From NCBI GenBank assembly GCA_963991775.1, contig CAXDRM010000070.1, positions 1 to 7,297 of the forward strand: a stretch of DNA of 7,297 nt, given 5' to 3'. The notes beneath the pieces are model-generated. The model was not told where the DNA came from, made no database searches, and saw only the letters and a program-made list of their open reading frames with translations. Of the stretch, positions 1 through 4,904 are shown piece by piece. Position 1 is the stretch's first letter, and every line of letters begins with the position of its first letter. The stretch comes from CAXDRM01 sp963991775 (GTDB taxonomy: Bacteria; Pseudomonadota; Alphaproteobacteria; Rickettsiales; JABIRX01). The position numbers were made by a program, and so were the translations under genes.

Positions 1-93
1 TATCCTTTATCCACACCACGCAGACGCGTCGATGAAACCAGTGCAGCCCGCAATCCATTATTAAATTGGGATTGTTTTAAAACTAATATCTAA
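1..93 (+). other. Open frame entering from the left edge, possible 3' end of a gene or repeat
   Basis: Frame 1 is open from the first base to a TAA at 91-93 and encodes 30 residues ending in LLNWDCFKTNI. I do not recognise the peptide. The first 60 bases are about 52% GC, clearly higher than the surrounding genes, which fits an insertion sequence end, a mobile repeat or a recently acquired gene. The opposite strand is also open over most of the stretch, so the coding direction is not certain. The segment faces the RodZ-like gene convergently, with 13 bases between the two stops. It could equally be a non-coding repeat. Confidence 0.3.
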
Positions 94-104
94 TCAAAAA
101 TTAG
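51..104. terminator. Weak hairpins between converging ends
   Basis: Two small stem-loops lie here. CAATCC (51-56) pairs with GGATTG (69-74) across a 12-base loop and is followed on the plus strand by TTTTAAAAC. CTAAT (90-94) pairs with ATTAG (100-104) and lies just downstream of the RodZ-like stop on the minus strand, followed by a moderately T-rich stretch. Either could help end transcription from its side. Both stems are short, so this is only a candidate. Confidence 0.3.
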
Positions 105-106
105 CT

Positions 107-538
107 TCACGGATAAAATATTAAATTATCTTTTGCGATATTTTTAAAATTTTTAGCATGCTTGATGCTACTTAAGGTGATATTGCTTAGCACTAAAAAT
201 AATAAAGCAATAAGGCTAAATTTTATTAATGATTTATTGCTGAACAGATATTTAAATGGAATAGATTTATAGCTTTTTTTTAGCTCTTTCTGACCTGACA
301 GAAAATCCTTGTAGCTAGCAACAATATTGGCGCTATCCATATTAAAATAATCTAAATAAAGTCTTAAATATCTAATAGTATATTCACCTTTAATCTCTTC
401 ATCTAAACTGCCATTTTCAATTTTTTGCAAATATTTTGAGGAGATTTTTAAATGTTCAGCAACCTTATTTTTGCTGATACCCAACTTAATGCGATTATCT
501 TTAATGTCTTGGCCCAGCTTTTTAAGAAAATCAGACAT
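107..538 (-). CDS. Short RodZ-like protein: N-terminal HTH plus one membrane span
   Basis: This 143-residue protein has an N-terminal helix-turn-helix of the Xre/HTH_25 type at about residues 8-45, with the recognition stretch around VAEHLKISSKYLQKIENG. It is followed by the YTIRYLRLYLDYFNMD segment (53-68) typical of RodZ cytoplasmic domains. A basic linker (about 84-106) leads to one hydrophobic span at about 104-124 and an outer tail of fewer than 20 residues. In the RodZ family this N-terminal module binds MreB and links the cytoskeleton to wall synthesis. The usual periplasmic beta domain is absent, and E. coli RodZ is about 337 residues, so this is a reduced form. It is the last gene of the trpS-nadA operon, starting 5 bp after the nadA stop. 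A membrane-anchored regulator is the alternative reading. The fold is well supported, the role is inferred. Confidence 0.7.
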   Translation of the reverse strand: MSDFLKKLGQDIKDNRIKLGISKNKVAEHLKISSKYLQKIENGSLDEEIKGEYTIRYLRLYLDYFNMDSANIVASYKDFLSGQKELKKSYKSIPFKYLFSNKSLIKFSLIALLFLVLSNITLSSIKHAKNFKNIAKDNLIFYP

Positions 539-543
539 AAGCT

Positions 544-1491
544 TTAAGATAATTCTAACATATTATTTAGCGACTGAGCAGCACGTTTGCGCAAATTATC
601 ATCTAAAGTAATTTCTGGTTTGCCTGATAATAATGCTGCATGTAATTTTTCTAAAGTGTTAAGCTTCATATGAGGGCAATTATTGCAGAATTCACAAGAG
701 CCTTTACTATCTTCACTAAAACCAGCTACATCAAAAAAATTACTATCAGCTGCGGTTTTTTTCATTTGATGGATAATGCCTGGTTCAGTAAGTACGATAA
801 AATCTAAACCATTATGCTCTTTAGTATAATTTAGTAATTTTGAGGTAGAGCCAATAAAATCTGCTTCGGCAAGTAAATGGTCAGGACATTCAGGATGAGC
901 AATAACCTTTGCCGCAGGATAGCGAGTTTTTAATTTAATTAAATCTTTATAAGAAAATTGTTCATGCACCATACAGCTACCTTGCCATAATAGCATGTCA
1001 CGTCCAGTTTGTTTAATTAAATAACTACCTAAATGCTTATCTGGAGCAAAGATAATTTCTTTATCTTGAGGTACTGAATTAACAATTTTTTCTGCATTAG
1101 AAGAAGTAACAATAATATCTGATAATGCTTTTACTTCAGCCGAGCAATTAATATAGCTAATAACATAATGCTCAGGATGCTTATTGCAAAATGCCGCAAA
1201 GCTTTGAGGAGGACATGAATCTTCTAAAGAACAGCCAGCATTCATATCAGGCAGTAATACAGTTTTTGTAGGATTTAAAATTTTAGCAACTTCTGCCATA
1301 AATTTTACACCGCAAAAGACAATTATATCAGCATCAGTGCTAGCAGCTTTTTTAGAAAGATCTAAAGAGTCGCCAATAAAATCAGCAATATCTTGAATTT
1401 CATCATCTTGATAATAATGTGCTAAAATAATAGCATTTTTTTCAGTACGTAATTTGTTAATTTCAGCAACTAAGCTGTCATGATTAATCAT
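544..1491 (-). CDS. nadA: Quinolinate synthase NadA
   Basis: NadA condenses iminoaspartate with dihydroxyacetone phosphate to give quinolinate, the precursor of the NAD ring, using a [4Fe-4S] cluster. The 315-residue length suits the family. The three cluster cysteines fall at the expected sites: Cys87 in NAGCSLEDSCP, Cys173 in WQGSCMVHEQF and Cys272 in the CEFCNNCP motif (Cys266, 269 and 272, the last matching E. coli Cys297 by my alignment). AHYYQDDEIQ (24-33), VTSSNA (128-133), APDKHLG (149-155) and GSTS (214-217) are further family signatures. The start overlaps the end of trpS by 8 bp and has no Shine-Dalgarno, so translational coupling to trpS is likely. The partners NadB and NadC are not in the window. 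Its presence implies the organism makes NAD from aspartate, unlike Rickettsia. Confidence 0.97.
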   Translation of the reverse strand: MINHDSLVAEINKLRTEKNAIILAHYYQDDEIQDIADFIGDSLDLSKKAASTDADIIVFCGVKFMAEVAKILNPTKTVLLPDMNAGCSLEDSCPPQSFAAFCNKHPEHYVISYINCSAEVKALSDIIVTSSNAEKIVNSVPQDKEIIFAPDKHLGSYLIKQTGRDMLLWQGSCMVHEQFSYKDLIKLKTRYPAAKVIAHPECPDHLLAEADFIGSTSKLLNYTKEHNGLDFIVLTEPGIIHQMKKTAADSNFFDVAGFSEDSKGSCEFCNNCPHMKLNTLEKLHAALLSGKPEITLDDNLRKRAAQSLNNMLELS

Positions 1492-2482
1492 TTAAGGTAA
1501 AGCCCATTAAAGATTTTATTTCAGATATATTCCGCTCAGCAGTCTCATTAGCTCTAGCACTACCTTCTTTTAATTGATTAATCAAATAGCTGCGGTCGCC
1601 AAGCAGATCAATGATTTGCTCTCTAATTGGTCCAAGCTTTGCAATTAAAGCAGAGCTTAGATCTTCTTTGAGAAGCTTATAACCCTTACCATTATATTCA
1701 GCTTGCAGATCATCTACTTCTTTTTCAGTAATAGCAGCAAAGATGGTAAGTAGATTTTTTAATTCAGGACGGTTAGCAAAATCTTTGAAGAAATCCGTTT
1801 CACTATCAGTTTTAGCTTTAGAGATTTTCTTAGCAATCATATCTGCGTCATCAAGTAGATTAATTCTACTTAAATCTGATTCTGCAGATTTGCTCATTTT
1901 TTTTGTACCATCTTTTAAAGACATAATTCTGGTAGAGTTACGATTATACATCGCCTCAGGTTTTTTAAGAATTTTTTCACCAAAATGATGATTAAAACTC
2001 GCTACTATATCGCAAGTTAATTCTAAATGTTGAGTTTGATCATCACCAACAGGTACGATATCTGCATCATAAAGTAGAATATCTGCAGCCATAAGAACTG
2101 GGTAAGCATATAAGCCTAAAGAAGCTTTTTCTTTGTTATTTCCGGATTTATCTTTGAATTGGGTCATGCGATTTAATTTGCCCAGTTGACAAAAATTGCT
2201 AAGCAGCCAAAAAAGTTCACTATGATATAATACTGAAGATTGTTGAAATATTACTGCTTTGCTTGGATCAATGCCACAAGCAATATAGCAAGCTGCAACA
2301 TTTAAAATATTTTGTGAAAATTCTTTGCGCTGTGGTATCTCAGCCGTAATAGCATGCAAGTCAACTATAGGAAAATAACAATGATATTCCTGCTGATATT
2401 TTTGCCAATTTGCTATAGTACCAAGATAATTGCCTAAATGAATAACTCCAGTAGGTTGTACACCTGAAACAATAATTTGCAT
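1484..2482 (-). CDS. trpS: Tryptophanyl-tRNA synthetase TrpS
   Basis: TrpS charges tRNA(Trp) with tryptophan using ATP in the cytoplasm. The 332 residues match the usual bacterial length (E. coli 334). The class I signatures are intact: the HIGH-like motif as PTGVIHLGNYLG (10-21) and KMSKS at 195-199. Other family blocks are YPVLMAADILLY (127-138) and VPVGDDQTQHLELT (143-156), which shape the tryptophan and ATP pocket. It is the first gene of a leftward operon with nadA and the RodZ-like gene and diverges from dut across a 61-bp spacer. The ATG has no strong Shine-Dalgarno. I found no leader peptide or T-box in the short upstream region, so there is no visible tryptophan-dependent control. 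The gene looks complete and ordinary. Confidence 0.98.
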   Translation of the reverse strand: MQIIVSGVQPTGVIHLGNYLGTIANWQKYQQEYHCYFPIVDLHAITAEIPQRKEFSQNILNVAACYIACGIDPSKAVIFQQSSVLYHSELFWLLSNFCQLGKLNRMTQFKDKSGNNKEKASLGLYAYPVLMAADILLYDADIVPVGDDQTQHLELTCDIVASFNHHFGEKILKKPEAMYNRNSTRIMSLKDGTKKMSKSAESDLSRINLLDDADMIAKKISKAKTDSETDFFKDFANRPELKNLLTIFAAITEKEVDDLQAEYNGKGYKLLKEDLSSALIAKLGPIREQIIDLLGDRSYLINQLKEGSARANETAERNISEIKSLMGFTLND

Positions 2483-2488
2483 ATCTGC

Positions 2489-2516
2489 TTGTATTTAATT
2501 TAATTTTACGCAAAAT
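2489..2516 (+). promoter_or_regulatory. Candidate dut promoter
   Basis: TTGTAT (2489-2494) and CAAAAT (2511-2516) are separated by 16 bp and would place the transcript start about 20 bases before the dut ATG. The match to sigma-70 consensus is moderate and the region is AT-rich, so chance matches are likely. Confidence 0.35.
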
Positions 2517-2526
2517 TACGGCCAAC

Positions 2527-2555
2527 AAAATAGATTAAAACTTATGAAATTGCAA
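2527..2555 (-). promoter_or_regulatory. Candidate trpS operon promoter
   Basis: On the minus strand TTGCAA (2550-2555) and TATTTT (2527-2532) are spaced by 17 bp, each matching four of six consensus positions. The -35 box would lie inside the first codons of dut, so the two divergent promoters would overlap. This is a plausible but modest match. Confidence 0.35.
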
Positions 2556-2990
2556 ATTAAACCACTTAATAACAAGGTAAATGAAGAAAGTCTTTTTTAT
2601 GCCACAGAAGATAGTGCAGGTATAGATTTAAGAGCACAGCTTGATGAAAATACTAATATTAAGCCAGGCGAAACTGCTTTAATACCTACAGGCATTGCTC
2701 TTGCCCTGCCTAAAGGCTATGAAGCACAAGTTAGACCACGTTCTGGCTTAGCACTAAAAAACTCAGTTACTGTACTTAATACTCCAGGCACTATCGATGC
2801 AGATTATCGCGGTGAAGTAGGGGTGATCTTAATTAATCATGGTAAACAAGATTTTATCGTAGAACCACAAATGCGTATTGCACAAATGGTAATTAATAAA
2901 TATGAAAAAGTTGAGTTTCAATTTGTTGCTGAGCTTGGTGAGACTGAGCGTGGTTCTGGAGGATTTGGTTCTACCGGCACAGCTGCTTGA
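2544..2990 (+). CDS. dut: dUTP diphosphatase (dUTPase) Dut
   Basis: Dut hydrolyses dUTP to dUMP and pyrophosphate, keeping uracil out of DNA and supplying dUMP for thymidylate synthesis. The 148-residue protein has all five motifs of the homotrimeric family: I SAGIDLRA (24-31), II PRSGLA (65-70), III PGTIDADYRGEV (81-92) with the likely catalytic Asp85 and the deoxyribose-stacking Tyr88, IV RIAQMV (111-116) and V RGSGGFGSTG (136-145) with Phe141 that stacks on uracil. The NTPG and DADYRGEV forms are typical of alphaproteobacteria rather than gammaproteobacteria. It is the only complete plus-strand gene here and is apparently transcribed alone. It diverges from trpS and converges on the pyrC operon. 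There is no visible Shine-Dalgarno before the ATG. The trimer is known of the family, not seen here. Confidence 0.97.
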   Translation: MKLQIKPLNNKVNEESLFYATEDSAGIDLRAQLDENTNIKPGETALIPTGIALALPKGYEAQVRPRSGLALKNSVTVLNTPGTIDADYRGEVGVILINHGKQDFIVEPQMRIAQMVINKYEKVEFQFVAELGETERGSGGFGSTGTAA

Positions 2991-2998
2991 GCTGTTTA

Positions 2999-3054
2999 GG
3001 TTCTTGAGTGGCTGAGCGAAGTGAGGTTGTACCGAAAGGCCGGGTCAAACTAAG
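2999..3054 (+). repeat. Palindrome-rich repeat A, copy 1 (short form)
   Basis: The stretch begins GGTTCTTGAGTGGCTGAG, contains TTGTACCGAAAGGCCG and ends CAAACTAAG. It matches the inverted copy at 4727-4826 at both ends and in the TTGTACCGAARGGCCG block, but lacks about 40 bp present in the middle of that copy. It begins 8 bp after the dut stop. A partial stem can form between TTGA/GGC and GCC/TCAA. It is non-coding as far as I can see and may affect the 3' end of the dut transcript. Confidence 0.65.
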
Positions 3055-3060
3055 AAATTA

Positions 3061-3132
3061 AAAAAACATAAAAAGGATCTCTCGGTAAAATTTTTGTCTA
3101 GCGCCAAAAATCACTCGAGAACCGATTTGATC
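3061..3132 (-). terminator. Terminator of the pyrC-DUF1467 operon, built from repeat B
   Basis: Reading the minus strand just past the stop at 3135, GATC (3129-3132) and TCGGT (complement of 3121-3125) can pair with their partners at 3082-3086 and 3076-3079. An inner 7-bp stem forms between 3105-3111 and 3090-3096. The structure is followed directly by TTTTTATGTTTTTT (complement of 3061-3074). A nested stem followed by a T-run is what a Rho-independent terminator requires. The outer helix has an internal loop, so its strength is uncertain. Confidence 0.55.
3075..3128 (+). repeat. Palindromic repeat B, copy 1
   Basis: This 54-bp element starts GGATCTCTCGGTA and ends TCACTCGAGAACCGATTT. The same two ends occur exactly, inverted, at 4836-4890, but the 23-24 bp core differs. 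Here the core folds by ATTTTTG (3090-3096) pairing with CAAAAAT (3105-3111) around an 8-base loop. It lies 6 bp beyond the DUF1467-type stop and appears to serve as part of its terminator. I cannot assign it to a named repeat family. Confidence 0.8.
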
Positions 3133-3134
3133 TC

Positions 3135-3332
3135 TTACAGCAATGATAAGATAAAATTTTCAAAGCCCAGAAATGTAAGATAGGAGAGGGGCAAGGAAAT
3201 GAGAGAAACGTAAAAGGCTTTTTTGCCTAAATTAAGTTTGTTCTTTTCTTCTGATTTTACTCCGATAGGTAAAGCTATAAAAAAGATCAGCCACCAAACA
3301 CAAACATAAACTAAGATAATACTATAGCTCAT
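3135..3332 (-). CDS. Small DUF1467-type two-span membrane protein
   Basis: This 65-residue protein has two hydrophobic spans, at about residues 4-24 and 40-62, joined by a charged loop (GVKSEEKNKLNLGKK). The WWLIFFIALPIGVKSEE stretch (13-29) matches the pattern I associate with DUF1467, a family of small inner-membrane proteins found mainly in alphaproteobacteria. No function is known to me. The ATG overlaps the end of pyrC by 11 bp, and an AGGA lies 10 bases upstream, one of the few Shine-Dalgarno-like sites in the window, so co-expression with pyrC is likely. The family is commonly found with unrelated housekeeping genes, so the pairing with pyrC need not be functional. A repeat-derived terminator follows at once. 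The gene is confidently real; the family name is from recall. Confidence 0.8.
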   Translation of the reverse strand: MSYSIILVYVCVWWLIFFIALPIGVKSEEKNKLNLGKKAFYVSLISLPLSYLTFLGFENFILSLL

Positions 3333-4641
3333 AAACTAGATTTCCTGCTACAAAAGTTTTAAGAGCACGCCCTTTAACTTTGCGCCCTGCAAAAGGAGTA
3401 TTCTTAGATTTTGAGCTAAATTCTTCTTTATTAATTTGCCACTCATGCTCTAAATCAATAATGGTTAAATCAGCAATTGCATCTTTGGCAATAGTACCAC
3501 GTGGAATATTTAGAATTTTTGCCGGGTTACAAGTCATTTTTTTTAGTAAGTCAATTAGCTCTAACTTGCCATTATGATATAATTCTAAAGAAACAGGTAA
3601 CATAGTTTCTAAACCAACAATACCAAAAGCAGCTTGTTGCATTGTGGTTTCTTTTGCTGCAATTTCATGTGGAGCATGATCTGTAGCAATAGCATCAATT
3701 GTACCATCTTGAAGAGCTGCAATTAAAGCTTCATTATCTGCTGTGCTTCTAAGAGGTGGATTCATTTTAGCATTAGTATCATGTGTTAAAATTGCTTCAT
3801 CAGTTAGGCTAAAATGATGCGGAGATACTTCAGCAGTTACTGGTAAATTTTCTTGCTTAGCCTGCCTAATATGCTGCAAAGATTCACGAGCTGATACGTG
3901 CAAAACATGATATTTAGCACCAGTTAAACGTACCAAATCAATATCACGCGCTACAATAACTGATTCTGAAGCATTAGGTATGCCTCTTAAGCCTAGCTTT
4001 TCAGAGGTCTCACCTTCATTCATGCAGCCTTTATTGGAAAGATTTAAATCTTCTGCATGTTGTGCTACTACCATGTCAAAAGTTTTAGCATATTCAAAGG
4101 CACGGCGCATAATATAACTGTTCATTACAGGTAAGCCATCATCTGTAAAACCCACTACAATTTCTGAAGCAGCCAAGCTACCCATATCAGATAGAGTTTC
4201 ACCAGCCATATTTTTAGTAATTGCGGCATAGGTAAAGATATTGCAGTATGCCTCACTAGCTGCTTTATATTTTAAATAATCAATATTAGCGACACTATCT
4301 AAAACAGGATTAGTGTTAGGTTGGCAAACTACAGAAGTAACACCACCAGCAATAGCCGATTTACTACCTGAAATAAGATCTTCTTTATGGGTTTGACCTG
4401 GGTCACGAAAATGTACCTGCATGTCAATTAGTCCCGGGCAAACTAAATTTCCTTGGCAGTCAATAATTTGAATCGCAGGGTTATCTGGTATAGTGATATC
4501 TGGGCCAAAATCTTTTATCTTATTGCCTTCAATTAAAATCGAGCCCACCTCATCATAGCCGCTTGCTGGATCAATAATCCGACAATTTTTTAGTAATTTA
4601 TAATTTGCTTGTGCTTTTTGTGGTGGGTAAAAATTTGGCAT
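3322..4641 (-). CDS. pyrC: Dihydroorotase PyrC (class I type)
   Basis: Dihydroorotase cyclises N-carbamoyl-aspartate to dihydroorotate, the third step of de novo pyrimidine synthesis. The 439-residue protein has the amidohydrolase layout: an N-terminal beta part (about 13-68), the barrel, and a C-terminal strand region with ADLTIIDL and NTPFAGRKVKG. Active-site blocks are HFRDPG (77-82), PNTNP (108-112), FTDDG (165-169), QHAED (194-198), HVLHVS (245-250), SPHHF (273-277), NPPLRS (294-299) and ATDHAPH (319-325). Of the usual metal positions, His77, Asp167 or 168, His195, His248 and Asp321 are present, but the first His of the HxH pair is Gln75. The later sites are intact, unlike the inactive PyrC-like partners of aspartate transcarbamylase, so I favour an active enzyme. 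It has its own promoter and is coupled to the DUF1467-type gene. Rickettsia lacks this pathway. Confidence 0.93.
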   Translation of the reverse strand: MPNFYPPQKAQANYKLLKNCRIIDPASGYDEVGSILIEGNKIKDFGPDITIPDNPAIQIIDCQGNLVCPGLIDMQVHFRDPGQTHKEDLISGSKSAIAGGVTSVVCQPNTNPVLDSVANIDYLKYKAASEAYCNIFTYAAITKNMAGETLSDMGSLAASEIVVGFTDDGLPVMNSYIMRRAFEYAKTFDMVVAQHAEDLNLSNKGCMNEGETSEKLGLRGIPNASESVIVARDIDLVRLTGAKYHVLHVSARESLQHIRQAKQENLPVTAEVSPHHFSLTDEAILTHDTNAKMNPPLRSTADNEALIAALQDGTIDAIATDHAPHEIAAKETTMQQAAFGIVGLETMLPVSLELYHNGKLELIDLLKKMTCNPAKILNIPRGTIAKDAIADLTIIDLEHEWQINKEEFSSKSKNTPFAGRKVKGRALKTFVAGNLVYEL

Positions 4642-4666
4642 AATCTAGTTTTATAAATTTAGCTTA

Positions 4667-4695
4667 TTTATAGCCATAAATTTATCAGCAGTCAA
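4667..4695 (-). promoter_or_regulatory. Sigma-70 promoter of pyrC
   Basis: On the minus strand TTGACT (4690-4695) and TATAAA (4667-4672) are separated by exactly 17 bp. Each box matches five of six consensus positions. The predicted start leaves a leader of about 20 bases before the pyrC ATG, with no Shine-Dalgarno in it. This is one of the two best promoters in the window and separates pyrC from recG as a transcription unit. Confidence 0.75.
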
Positions 4696-4726
4696 AGTAA
4701 TAGAAAGTTTAAGCTGAATTAAATAG

Positions 4727-4826
4727 CTTAGATTTGAGCGGCCCTTCGGTACAATTTTTGCTTAATAGCAAAAATCATACTTCGGTACGAAGCTAAAGCT
4801 TCTACTCAGCACGGCGCTCAGGAACC
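4727..4826 (-). repeat. Palindrome-rich repeat A, copy 2 (long, multi-hairpin form)
   Basis: On the minus strand this 100-bp copy begins GGTTCCTGAGCG and ends TTGTACCGAAGGGCCGCTC followed by AAATCTAAG, matching copy 1 at 2999-3054. An outer stem joins TGAGCG (4735-4740) to CGCTCA (4815-4820). Inside it are a perfect 9-bp hairpin (ATTTTTGCT 4754-4762 with AGCAAAAAT 4767-4775, loop TAAT), CTTCG/CGAAG (4780-4784 and 4788-4792), and GAAGCT/AGCTTC (4789-4794 and 4797-4802). The last two share four bases, so only one can form at a time. It lies about 30 bp upstream of the pyrC -35 box. Confidence 0.75.
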
Positions 4827-4835
4827 TTAGATACT

Positions 4836-4890
4836 AAATCGGTTCTCGAGTGACAATTTGCGTAGGCATAATTGTTGTACCGAGAGATCC
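4836..4890 (-). repeat. Palindromic repeat B, copy 2
   Basis: This inverted 55-bp copy of the element at 3075-3128 has identical 13-bp and 18-bp ends. Its core differs but still folds: ACAATT and TGC (4853-4861) pair with GCA and AATTGT (4866-4868 and 4870-4875) around a GTAG loop, with one bulged base. It lies 14 bp downstream of the recG stop. Unlike copy 1, the T-run on the recG-sense strand comes before the hairpin, so it does not form an ordinary Rho-independent terminator for recG. Confidence 0.8.
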
Positions 4891-4904
4891 ATTAAAAAAA
4901 TAAC

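Noticed and set aside
1743..1988. An 81-codon plus-strand frame
   Set aside because: It lies wholly inside trpS on the opposite strand and resembles nothing I know; it is a shadow of the real gene.
2483..2543. T-box or tryptophan attenuator ahead of trpS
   Set aside because: The 61-bp spacer is too short, and I see no leader peptide, no run of Trp codons and no terminator-antiterminator pair.
3380..3577. A 65-codon plus-strand frame
   Set aside because: It lies entirely inside pyrC, antisense, with no start signal; it is a shadow frame.
4727..4826. A tRNA gene in the cloverleaf-like spacer
   Set aside because: There is no acceptor stem of the right form, no T-loop GTTCGA block and no D-loop consensus; the stems fit a palindromic repeat.
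2999..4890. CRISPR array or composite transposon formed by the repeats
   Set aside because: There are only two copies of each repeat, inverted and far apart, with housekeeping genes and no transposase or Cas gene between them.
4836..4904. Repeat B copy 2 as a Rho-independent terminator of recG
   Set aside because: On the recG-sense strand the T-run (4893-4900) precedes the hairpin instead of following it.
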